This document shows positions 57,325 through 64,000 of a stretch of 64,000 nucleotides of DNA, piece after piece. The translations under genes were made by a program, and so were the position numbers. The DNA comes from CAVQZA01 sp963724805 (GTDB taxonomy: Bacteria > Actinomycetota > Thermoleophilia > Gaiellales > Gaiellaceae): the NCBI GenBank assembly GCA_963724805.1, contig CAVRWA010000001.1:143715-207714 (forward strand). Reading direction: 5' to 3'. Within the stretch, counting starts at the first letter, position 1; the number at the start of each line of letters is the position of its first letter. Under the pieces are notes generated by a model. The model was not told the DNA's origin and ran no database searches. It worked only from the letters and a program-made list of their open reading frames with translations.

Positions 57325-57600
57325 TCACCTCTGCTCAGACGGATTCGGGCGGACGAGAACGGCGCGTACGGTCGAGGGCCACCACTGCCGGCCACCCTGG
57401 GATGTTGGCACCTGTTCCGTGTTGAGGTCATCCGCGATCCGGCGGAGGCTCTTTCCCTGTGCGCGCTCCTCCCGGATGCGGGCCACGACCTCGAGCGGGA
57501 GACCGGGCTTGCGACCGGGAAAGTCCACGCGGATCTCCGGCTCGGTTGGTGGCGTCCGTTGTTCGCTGTCCGAGCGCGATGCGACGATGTCGGTAAGGGA
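57325..57600 (-). pseudogene. Recombinase-type HTH fragment, related to 63375-63953
   Basis: GRKPGLPLEVVARIREERAQGKSLRRIADDLNTEQVPTSQGGRQWWPSTVRAVLVRP is the HTH/linker typical of large serine recombinases and related proteins. It aligns with the C-terminal half of the 192-aa protein at 63 kb, but the N-terminal excisionase-like part is missing. GTG 57528 could start a 67-aa protein; an open frame extends back to ~57600. Confidence 0.6.
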
Positions 57601-57672
57601 GTGTGGGCGTCGGTGCTAGCTCCCCAAGTTCAACGGCTGCGAGGACTACACCGGCGTCCTCCTCTACTTCCT

Positions 57673-58077
57673 TTATCGCGTACCGGCGTTCGGGCCGTAC
57701 CCGGCGAAGTAGGTGGCTGTCACTGGCTCGTCGATTCCGATGAGGATCGGTCTGCCGTGTACCACGCCACGGTTGTGTGTGCAGACCAGGTAGGGGCCGC
57801 CCCGGTTTTCGAAGATCGCCAAGACAGATTCTCTCGGCCTCGTGTCCTCTGATCGCGTCTCGTGCTCCCACGTGTCAGGGTGGCCGTAGCGGTGAGGCTC
57901 TCCGACTTGAGCCAGCTCTTGTGCGCCTTTGTCCGAGTACTCGAGCCGAAAGATCCGACAGTCGGTAATGGCGGCCCATCCGTGCCGGTCCTCCAGGAGT
58001 GCCTTGATTCCCCGCCAGGCCTTCTCGGCCTTGTCGGGGTCGTTCACGTAGGGGACAAAGAAGTTCGGGCCGCTCAT
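57673..58077 (-). CDS. Hypothetical protein (134 aa), coupled to coiled-coil protein
   Basis: FFVPYVNDPDKAEKAWRGIKALLEDRHGWAAITDCRIFRLEYSDKG and VLAIFENRGGPYLVCTHNRGVVHGRPILIG suggest a small alpha/beta protein. ATG 58077 overlaps the upstream stop (ATGA). Unknown function; a paired role with the coiled-coil protein is likely. Confidence 0.6.
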   Translation of the reverse strand: MSGPNFFVPYVNDPDKAEKAWRGIKALLEDRHGWAAITDCRIFRLEYSDKGAQELAQVGEPHRYGHPDTWEHETRSEDTRPRESVLAIFENRGGPYLVCTHNRGVVHGRPILIGIDEPVTATYFAGYGPNAGTR

Positions 58078-58280
58078 CCGCTCGCCATAGCGCTTGTCCT
58101 CGGAGGGCCGGCGGTCGAGGTTTTGAGTTCGCGCTCGATTCCGCGGATCTCGCCCTCTAGCTTCTGGAGCTCGTCGGAGCTTCGTTGGTGGTCTCGCCGG
58201 CCCTGCAAGAGCCGTGATTTGAGTCGGTCCAGTTGGCTCTGCAGACGACAATCGGCCTCTGTCTTCGGGATCGTGTCCAT
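58074..58280 (-). CDS. Coiled-coil protein (68 aa), truncated paralogue of 36135-36587
   Basis: LQSQLDRLKSRLLQGRRDHQRSSDELQKLEGEIRGIERELK aligns with the first half of the 150-aa protein at 36 kb, but the winged-helix-like half is absent and replaced by a short tail. The stop overlaps the next ATG. Confidence 0.6.
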   Translation of the reverse strand: MDTIPKTEADCRLQSQLDRLKSRLLQGRRDHQRSSDELQKLEGEIRGIERELKTSTAGPPRTSAMASG

Positions 58281-58389
58281 CCTCTGTTACGCGACCTTTC
58301 CTCTCCTCGTGCGCGGGCTGATTGGGCTTTGGCGATACCCAGCGCTCGGCTCTGCTCGTTGGCTTCGGCTTCAAACTGGCCGGCCTCGC

Positions 58390-58422
58390 GAGTCGGGAAC
58401 GTCGCGAGGGCGTTCCCGACTC
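58390..58422 (-). terminator. Terminator of secreted-protein gene, copy 2
   Basis: The 12-bp stem GAGTCGGGAACG/CGTTCCCGACTC is identical to copy 1, with a different 9-nt loop (TCGCGAGGG on the plus strand). Confidence 0.75.
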
Positions 58423-58436
58423 CGGTCGGCTTTGAC

Positions 58437-59126
58437 CTAGTGCTCGTTGTGCTGCTTGCCGTGGTTCTGCTTGTTGTGGTGGTGGTGCTGCTTGTGGCCG
58501 TGTGAGGCGACGTAGCTCACGCACTGGCCCTGGTTCTTGAACGTGGGGTTGTTGAACGTCTTCCAGCCGCCGTGCTTACAGGCGTCCTTCGAGGTCGGCG
58601 GGCCAACCGGTGATACGACAGGCACCTGCGTCACGCCGTTGACCGTGATCGCCGTCAGGTCGGCGCTGCCCTGCACGTCAACGAGGACGTCGATGGACTG
58701 GATCGTCCCGGTCGGGAACGGCACCTGTCCGCCGGCTGCCGCGATCGTTGCCGCGTTGAAGGTGTAGGTTGCACTGCCGTTGGCGTTCGTCACGGGTGTG
58801 ACGTTGTTGCAGCCAAGGAAGAACGGCGACTGCGTGGTCGTGTACACGTCAAACCGCGGCGAGCCACCGTTGCACTGGCTGGCGCTGGCGAGGGTGAACG
58901 ATCCGCTCGCGAACGTCGCGCCTGTGAACCCGGTGATGTCCGCGCCGGCAGCAGCGTTCGTCGGCGTCGGACAGTTCTTCGCCAGGTGCAGGACGCCGTT
59001 GCTATAGGTCGCGACCGGACAGCCCGTGTTACCCGGGTCGAAGACGCCCGGAACCAGTGCCGCCGCCGCCGTAGTCGCGAACACGAGTGCGATCACGCTC
59101 CCTGCGATCAGGATGAGTTTCTTCAT
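58437..59126 (-). CDS. Secreted protein with C-terminal CKHGGW...GQCVSYV motif, copy 2
   Basis: A 229-aa near-identical paralogue of 14205-14891; signal peptide KKLILIAGSVIALVFATTAAAA. Differences are few (for example VTNANGS for MNANGS, and one extra His in the tail). The ribosome-binding site GGAGG is also conserved. Confidence 0.85.
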   Translation of the reverse strand: MKKLILIAGSVIALVFATTAAAALVPGVFDPGNTGCPVATYSNGVLHLAKNCPTPTNAAAGADITGFTGATFASGSFTLASASQCNGGSPRFDVYTTTQSPFFLGCNNVTPVTNANGSATYTFNAATIAAAGGQVPFPTGTIQSIDVLVDVQGSADLTAITVNGVTQVPVVSPVGPPTSKDACKHGGWKTFNNPTFKNQGQCVSYVASHGHKQHHHHNKQNHGKQHNEH

Positions 59127-59436
59127 TGCGCCTCCTAGAGGCTCCGTCGACGGCCAACGCCCATTCGGGCCGGGTGTGACTGTCGAAAAGGAAAGTGCCG
59201 CCCAGGCCCGGTGCAACAGTCGAAAAGGAGGTGCGAAACCCTCGACGGCTTCAACGCTAGAGCCTGCGCGCTACAACGAACATAGCCGCGATCAACACGC
59301 GCCGCACGCGAACTGCTCAGGTATTACGCAATAGCGGTATTCCCTTTACATGCTCTTACACGACTACGCGCAACACAAAGCATCGATTTGACGAACGCAA
59401 TCCTGCATCCGTCGGACGGATCGCGCTCGGCGAAAT

Positions 59437-59477
59437 GGGGAGCGGTGGTTAGTCCCCCCGACACCGCTCCCCACTAA
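59437..59477 (+). repeat. R2 hairpin repeat, copy b
   Basis: GGGGAGCGGTG (59437-59447)/CACCGCTCCCC (59462-59472), with loop TTAGT and tail ACTAA as in copy a. It lies ~70 bp beyond the end of the duplicated segment. Confidence 0.7.
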
Positions 59478-59600
59478 GTGCTACTCCGATGGCCCGTTAT
59501 TTCTAAGAGCGCTTTCTAGCAAGAGGCCGGGGACAAGTACTGAGTGTTGCCCCGGCGACTCCTGCAGCGTGATAGGCGACGACTCGATTCGTATCGGCGC

Positions 59601-60059
59601 CTAGCGTCGTGCGAGGCGGCGACCGCTTTGGTTGTCGGCTTGGGTGTAGTTGAGCTGGTAGTGGTGGTAGAGGGCGGACTCATCGGGCTGGGAGAGTTCT
59701 TCACCTTGTAGCGCGATGTTGGGGGCGCTCTTGACCTGTTCTGTGGTGACGGGTATCTGGAGGTTGTCGGGGCCGATCGTGATCCCGATCAGCGGCACGA
59801 ACGTGAGATGGCGGCCGAACATGCCTTCCTTGACAGTCCCGAACTGCGGCTCGTCGGTCTCGACGTCGAAATAGACGGCCTCGAGCTTTCCGATCCGCTC
59901 GCCGTTTTGGTCGACGAGCTCGCGGCCTTGCCATTCGGCTATGTCGAGATGCATGACCGCTGCGTCGCTCGCCGCGGCTTCTGAGTCGCTCTCCGGCGGT
60001 GGCGCGGTTGTCGCGTCCTCGGTCTCGACGACTTCAGGGATCTCAGTCTTGGTTTCCAT
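59601..60059 (-). CDS. PRC-barrel domain protein
   Basis: A 152-aa protein. IAEWQGRELVDQNGERIGKLEAVYFDVETDEPQFGTVKEGMFGRHLTFVPLIGITIGPDNLQIPVT is a PRC-barrel, here in the version common in stress-related actinobacterial proteins. The N-terminus is acidic and Pro/Ala-rich, the C-terminus YHHYQLNYTQADNQSGRR. GGGAG lies 5 bp before ATG 60059. Confidence 0.88.
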   Translation of the reverse strand: METKTEIPEVVETEDATTAPPPESDSEAAASDAAVMHLDIAEWQGRELVDQNGERIGKLEAVYFDVETDEPQFGTVKEGMFGRHLTFVPLIGITIGPDNLQIPVTTEQVKSAPNIALQGEELSQPDESALYHHYQLNYTQADNQSGRRLARR

Positions 60060-60154
60060 TACGTCTCCCTTTCTTCTGCGGTTGTGGGGCGGCTGGGATT
60101 GCCGGGGTGGCGGGACCGTCGTCTAGATGGACAGGTGCGGTTCAGCCGGTTGCC

Positions 60155-60256
60155 TCAGAGCACCCGGCGGGCGAGGTAGATGACTCCGAAGATGATCAGG
60201 GCGAGGATCAGGAATGCGACGATCCCGGTTGACCCGAAGATGGTGAAGGCGACCAT
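60155..60256 (-). CDS. Single-helix membrane microprotein (33 aa)
   Basis: MVAFTIFGSTGIVAFLILAL then IIFGVIYLARRVL is one membrane helix with a positive C-terminus. GAAAGG lies 9 bp before ATG 60256. It stands alone between the PRC-barrel and ANTAR genes. Many such short helices are membrane stress peptides; function unknown. Confidence 0.5.
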   Translation of the reverse strand: MVAFTIFGSTGIVAFLILALIIFGVIYLARRVL

Positions 60257-60449
60257 AGGTTTCGGCCTTTCTGGTGGCTGGTCTCGGTACCCTTGGCTTC
60301 GGCAGGGTTTGTGCCGACCAGCTCCGACCGAGGGCTCCGGGCGGAGACCGTGTGGAGCCGGTTACTAGGGCTCCACCGAGCGGACCGCACTGTGTAGCGA
60401 ATGCCGCCAACTGACAGTAGCACTGCTGGCGAGCGCTGACGGGCGGCCG

Positions 60450-61064
60450 TCAGAGGCCCGGCGATGCCGGATTGGGTGCCGGTGGTGCGGGGGGCACAAG
60501 CAATAGGTGGCTTTCGACGACGGCGGCTGCGACGTCGCTGAGCTTGCGGCCGTTGTGTTGGGAGTGGTCGCGGAGCCGCTCGAATGCCTCGTCGGCGTTG
60601 ATCGAGTGGCGGGCCATCAGGATCCCCTTTGCCTGCTCGATCAGTGCGCGGCGTCCGAACGCTCCTTGCAGGGTCTGGTACTCGCTGAAGCGCTGGAGGG
60701 TGATATCGATTGCGCTTTGCAGCTCGTCGGGGGTGCCGTCGATGATGTAGGCGAAGACGCCGCGTTTGGCGGCCTCGTGGACGTAGGCGGGGTCGTCTGC
60801 GTGGAGGATCGCGATCACCGGGCAGGAGGCCTCGCGGACGATCTCCGAGATCAGCTCCAGCGCGTGTTCGGAGCTCGAGCCGAGCCCGACCAGCGCGACG
60901 TCGGGTTGCTCGCGTGCAGTGACTGCCCCGACTTCCTTGACGTAGATCTCCCGTGCGATCACGTCGTGGCCTAGGCCGATCACGACCTGGGCGAGCAGCT
61001 CCAGCCTGTCGCGTTTCTCGTTCGCGATCAGGACGCGCAGGTGCTGGGGGTCACTCTCGGGCAT
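60450..61064 (-). CDS. ANTAR-domain response regulator (RNA-binding antiterminator type)
   Basis: A 204-aa protein. The receiver-like N-terminal domain (LRVLIANEKRDRLELLAQVVIGLGHDV, PDVALVGLG) lacks the usual phosphoacceptor DLxLP pattern. The C-terminal ANTAR domain has ALIEQAKGILMARHSINADEAFERLRDHSQHNGRKLSDVAAAVV. ANTAR proteins bind paired hairpins to block termination. ATG 61064 is used; TTG 61097 would add 11 residues. Confidence 0.9.
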   Translation of the reverse strand: MPESDPQHLRVLIANEKRDRLELLAQVVIGLGHDVIAREIYVKEVGAVTAREQPDVALVGLGSSSEHALELISEIVREASCPVIAILHADDPAYVHEAAKRGVFAYIIDGTPDELQSAIDITLQRFSEYQTLQGAFGRRALIEQAKGILMARHSINADEAFERLRDHSQHNGRKLSDVAAAVVESHLLLVPPAPPAPNPASPGL

Positions 61065-61275
61065 GGCCTTGGGCCAGCCGATCCTACTTGGGCTCAAGGC
61101 TAGAGTGGTAGTATGGAGGTCGTGGTGCCGTAATCGTCGGTGCTGCGGAACGATTGCCGGGTCTCATGCCAAGCGGCCCGGCTATTTCCTCCCATAACGA
61201 AGCGGGTTGGAGCAGATCTTTTCGCCGACCCCGTTCGTCGTTGGTCGGCGATCAGGCTTGACCATTGGAGGAAGC

Positions 61276-62535
61276 ATGACTGAGTCATCCACATCGCTGT
61301 TTCGCCGGCGACATCTTGGCTGGACCGTGGGAGCAGTGCTCGTCGTCGCGGTGGCGCTCCTGGCACCGGCTGCCGGTGCGCGCTCTCTCGCGGCTCCCGT
61401 GAATACGTGCGCCCCGACGCTCTCGGGCCAGACCGCCGCCGGCAGGACGCTCACATCCAGCAAGGGGTGTTGGACGAACAGTCCGACGACGTTCGCGTAT
61501 CAGTGGCTTCGCTGTGACGTGAACGGAGGGAACTGCACGACAATCATGGCGGCGACGTCCAACAGGTACACGTTGACGAGCAGTGACGTCGGTCACACCC
61601 TGATGTCGCTTGTGACGGCCTCGAACGCCGATGGGAAGACGGGCCCGGTCAACTCGAAGCCGAGCAATGTCGTGTCGGCAGCGGCGGCTCCGCAGAACAC
61701 GACGCCGCCCTCGATCACCGGCAAGGCGGTGGTCGGCGAGCTGCTGTTCGCCGACCCCGGCAAGTACACCGCCGGCATCCCCAGCACGTTTGCCTACCAG
61801 TGGGTGCGCTGCAACAGCGGCGGCGGCAGCTGCTCCAACATCTCCGGCGAACGAAGCCAGACCTACAGAGTCCGCAGCGGCGTTGTCGGAGACACTCTCC
61901 GCGTCGCCGTACGGGCGTCCAATGCCTACGGTTCGATCACCACCACCTCAGACCGTACGGCGGTCGTGACCGCGGTGCCGGTGGTGGTCGTCACGACCTC
62001 GATGACCGCGTCGAAGTCGGTGGTGACCTGCTGCGCGACCTCGGTCCTGACCGGAACCGTCTCGACAGGCAAGGCCGGTGAGCTGATCACGATCCTCGCG
62101 CTTCCATACGGCGAGCTGGCCACGACCCCGCTCGGCACAACGACGACCACCGGCGCGGGCCAGTGGACCTTCACGGTGCGCCCGGCGATCCAGACCACCT
62201 ACACGGCAAAGACGAGCACCTCTACCGGAGCCCCGCTCACGATCAGCGTCCACCCCCGGGTAGGGCTCGGCTTCCAGCTAGGTGTCTTCAGCACGAAGGT
62301 CACCGGCGGCGCCGGAGCGACCTCGTTTGCAGGCAAGGTCGTCTTCTTCCAGCGCCGCAACTCCAGCGGCCGCTGGGTGACCCTCGACAAGGTCGTCCTC
62401 AACCTGAACTCGTCCGCCAAGTTCAAGGTGAAACTCCCACGTGGCACCTCCTACGTGCGGGTCTACATCACCAAGGCGCAAGCCGGCGGCGGCTACCTCG
62501 ACGGCACCTCAGCCATCCGCCGCTTCACCAGGTAA
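61276..62535 (+). CDS. Secreted Ig-like repeat protein
   Basis: A 419-aa protein. A twin-arginine-like RRR precedes the signal helix (GWTVGAVLVVAVALLAPAAG). Two ~95-residue modules share G.L......W......TFAYQW(L/V)RC...GG.C..I....Y....DVG.TL...V.ASNA.G, typical of Thermoleophilia surface proteins. A third beta region with CCATSVLTGTVSTGKAGE and a C-terminal Ig-like domain follow. GGAGG lies 4-5 bp before ATG 61276. Function unknown; adhesion or wall association is likely. Confidence 0.83.
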   Translation: MTESSTSLFRRRHLGWTVGAVLVVAVALLAPAAGARSLAAPVNTCAPTLSGQTAAGRTLTSSKGCWTNSPTTFAYQWLRCDVNGGNCTTIMAATSNRYTLTSSDVGHTLMSLVTASNADGKTGPVNSKPSNVVSAAAAPQNTTPPSITGKAVVGELLFADPGKYTAGIPSTFAYQWVRCNSGGGSCSNISGERSQTYRVRSGVVGDTLRVAVRASNAYGSITTTSDRTAVVTAVPVVVVTTSMTASKSVVTCCATSVLTGTVSTGKAGELITILALPYGELATTPLGTTTTTGAGQWTFTVRPAIQTTYTAKTSTSTGAPLTISVHPRVGLGFQLGVFSTKVTGGAGATSFAGKVVFFQRRNSSGRWVTLDKVVLNLNSSAKFKVKLPRGTSYVRVYITKAQAGGGYLDGTSAIRRFTR

Positions 62536-62635
62536 CCAGCTGACCGGAACGGCGAGGCCCCGGGGCCGGCTCAGCCCGCCCCGGGGCCAAACCGTCGCCG
62601 GGACCGACGACCAGCGCCGAGACACCGGAGGACAC

Positions 62636-63106
62636 GTGACATACGCACCCACATCACCGTTCCGCAAACGCTCGAGAAAGCGCCTGGGCGGGCCCGCGCC
62701 CGGCGAGCCGAGCACGAGCTCGATCGAGATCTTCGCCCCGAACAGGGACGCCACCGACCTACTCCTACTCTACGCAGCCCCACTGTTCCCGGCCGAGATC
62801 GCCGCCGGCTCCGTCTGGATCGTCCGGCTACAGGTGCCGCCCGGAGCCGCGTCGATGCTCAAGCTTCTCTCCCTGGTGCAACGCTGGCTGGAATCCGCTC
62901 GCCTCCCCTGGGCCAACATGCTCTACGACGGCGGCAGCTACCTGATCCGTCGCTCAACGGAGTTCGCGCAGTTCGCGGCAGCAACCCAGTCCACAACCCA
63001 CCGGTCAACGGAACAGGTGAGGTCACCCGGCGGGTGGACATACCGTCTGCCCGACGTACCACGGGCCTTGGGAGGATCCTCGGAGGCGCGTGATGGATGC
63101 TCCTAG
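62636..63106 (+). CDS. Hypothetical protein (156 aa)
   Basis: SSIEIFAPNRDATDLLLLYAAPLFPAEIAAGSVWIVRLQVPPG is an alpha/beta core, then LLSLVQRWLESARLPWANMLYDGGSYLIRRS. It resembles an unnamed actinobacterial family of small proteins. GTG 62636 has GGAGG 4-5 bp upstream. The 3' end overlaps the zinc-ribbon gene by 14 bp. Confidence 0.65.
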   Translation: MTYAPTSPFRKRSRKRLGGPAPGEPSTSSIEIFAPNRDATDLLLLYAAPLFPAEIAAGSVWIVRLQVPPGAASMLKLLSLVQRWLESARLPWANMLYDGGSYLIRRSTEFAQFAAATQSTTHRSTEQVRSPGGWTYRLPDVPRALGGSSEARDGCS

Positions 63107-63281
63107 AGGCATGGCGCTGGTGTGCCTCGAGTGCAACCGGACGTCCGTCGGGGATGCCCGCGATTGGCGGGCGCTTCTCAACGAGGACAACGAGCCGGTC
63201 GTCTACTGCCCACATTGTTTCGAGCGGGAGTTCGGTCTCGCACCATGGCGCTCTCGGCGGCACAGAGACAGTTGGCTATGA
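63093..63281 (+). CDS. Zinc-ribbon microprotein (62 aa), paralogue of 3219-3404
   Basis: CLEC near residue 11 and YCPHCFEREFG near residue 38 form a zinc ribbon. GGAGG lies 6 bp before ATG 63093. It overlaps the upstream gene, as its 3-kb paralogue also overlaps its upstream partner. Confidence 0.65.
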   Translation: MDAPRGMALVCLECNRTSVGDARDWRALLNEDNEPVVYCPHCFEREFGLAPWRSRRHRDSWL

Positions 63282-63374
63282 GGCAATTGGAAATGCGTGA
63301 CGAGCGAGCCGCCTGCCGCCCAAATTCCGATCGAAAACTGCAAACCAGCAGCCTCGCGACTGATCGGCCCCGAC

Positions 63375-63953
63375 TTAGGTAGGCGACTCAGGTCCGCCGG
63401 AATCACGGAAGGACCGGGCCGGATCGCACGGATCAGGAAAATCAGAACCGGCTTGTGCGGCTCCGGGCGGGCTCGGCCGGACGAGGACGGACCGTACCGT
63501 CGAGGGCCACCACTGCCGGCCTCCCTCCGATGTCTGCACCTGATCCGTGTTGAGGTCCTGCGCGATCTGGCGGAGGCTTCTTCCATGTGAGCGCTCCTCC
63601 CGGATGCGGGCAACGACCTCGGGTGGTAGACCAGGCGTGCGACCGCGGGGCGTAGGCGGCCTCTGTTCTGCTCGTGCTTTTTGTCTTCGCACGGCGAGGA
63701 AGCGCTCGAGCTCATCGATTGGGATGAGGCGTTTGCCCCAGTCCATCTCCACGGTCCCGATGTAGGGGAGAATGCGGCGCTCAAAGGTGGAGGTGCTGAC
63801 TCCGAGCGCCTGTGCTGCCTGGGTGCGCGTGTAGGCGAGCCTCTTGACCCGGGTCGTCTGGCAGACGACGGCGAGCTCTGGGAATGCGGCAACCTCGGGC
63901 GGCTCAGCTCGCCTGGGTTTCTCGGTCTTACGGCGGCGGCGCCGGCGGGACAT
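63375..63953 (-). CDS. Excisionase-like HTH protein with recombinase-type C-terminal HTH
   Basis: A 192-aa protein. TRTQAAQALGVSTSTFERRILPYIGTVEMDWGKRLIPIDELERFL is a MerR/excisionase-type HTH with the usual D-E-L-E-x-F-L end. GRTPGLPPEVVARIREERSHGRSLRQIAQDLNTDQV...GGRQWWPSTVRSVL is a second HTH as in large recombinases. It may be a recombination directionality factor or regulator. ATG 63953; a TTG at 63971 is possible. A palindrome lies just upstream. Confidence 0.75.
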   Translation of the reverse strand: MSRRRRRRKTEKPRRAEPPEVAAFPELAVVCQTTRVKRLAYTRTQAAQALGVSTSTFERRILPYIGTVEMDWGKRLIPIDELERFLAVRRQKARAEQRPPTPRGRTPGLPPEVVARIREERSHGRSLRQIAQDLNTDQVQTSEGGRQWWPSTVRSVLVRPSPPGAAQAGSDFPDPCDPARSFRDSGGPESPT

Positions 63954-63985
63954 ACGGACAGCGTACAACAACTATGATGCGTATT

Positions 63986-63999
63986 TGCACCCCGGTGCA
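63986..63999. promoter_or_regulatory. Palindrome upstream of the excisionase-like gene
   Basis: TGCACC-CC-GGTGCA, 6-bp arms, 33 bp before the start codon and near the window edge. Candidate operator. Confidence 0.4.
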
Positions 64000-64000
64000 T

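Larger units (their letters stand above)
58376..59366 (-). repeat. ~990-bp duplicated segment, copy 2
   Basis: Inverted counterpart of 13964-14953, with the same gene, tandem upstream repeat and terminator. Substitutions are scattered and the coding frame is kept. Confidence 0.85.

Noticed and set aside
61100..61275. Possible riboswitch before the Ig-like secreted protein gene
   Set aside because: Only a weak 6-bp GCCGGG/CCCGGC hairpin; no match to a known class.
1..64000. CRISPR arrays
   Set aside because: No run of regularly spaced identical repeats with unique spacers was seen.

Overview
The window is high-GC DNA with overlapping, translationally coupled genes, many GTG starts and possible leaderless transcription. 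Families typical of Actinomycetota recur: an LPxTG-type sortase, FAS1 proteins, an ANTAR regulator, an F420-type oxidoreductase and Ig-like secreted proteins with W-x-R-C motifs. Their mix suggests Thermoleophilia or a Gaiellales/Solirubrobacterales-like lineage. That placement is inference, since no rRNA or intact tRNA is present.

Layout. 0-13 kb is mostly ordinary chromosome: an ECF sigma tail, a class A beta-lactamase-like serine hydrolase, a SpoIID protein, an orphan response regulator, a coupled envelope-polysaccharide operon (GT2, epimerase, Ig/NodB deacetylase), a CAP protein, and a sortase preceded by a 51-residue LPFTG microprotein. 13-38 kb is a mosaic accessory region of mostly single genes on both strands. 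It carries three near-identical IS110-family elements, a fourth IS110 fragment, several genes with one-base frameshifts, and an intergenic repeat (called R1) seen about ten times. 38.6-50 kb is a light-response block: a membrane-lipid operon (amine oxidase-like FAD enzyme, DUF1365, cyclopropane/furan-type fatty acid methyltransferase, desaturase), SRPBCC and SDR genes, a CarH/LitR-type B12-dependent MerR regulator, FAS1 proteins and a heliorhodopsin. 51.7-57 kb is a MacAB-like export operon with a very long adaptor. 57-64 kb is again accessory: the second copy of a ~990-bp inverted duplication, recombinase/excisionase-like genes, a PRC-barrel protein, an ANTAR regulator, a secreted Ig-like protein and a zinc-ribbon microprotein.

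Most notable system. Each IS110 element is inserted in R1, always at the same point and in the same orientation. The non-coding end upstream of the transposase holds, in order, two short segments matching the two halves of R1 and then two segments matching the element's own ends. This is the architecture of the IS621-type bridge RNA, so target and donor guides can be read directly from the sequence.

Second, tandem 11-bp repeats close to CANAC(A/C)TTAGA lie in the two divergent promoter regions of the light block (42749-42781 and 47090-47163). They look like CarH operators and join the lipid operon, the SRPBCC/SDR genes and the regulator in one predicted light regulon beside heliorhodopsin.

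Third, a three-hairpin 5' leader is conserved in front of two paralogous ~68-residue genes (12.3 and 35.5 kb).

Caution: at least seven genes carry single-base frameshifts, often in homopolymers and sometimes inside otherwise intact operons. Some may be assembly errors rather than real decay.
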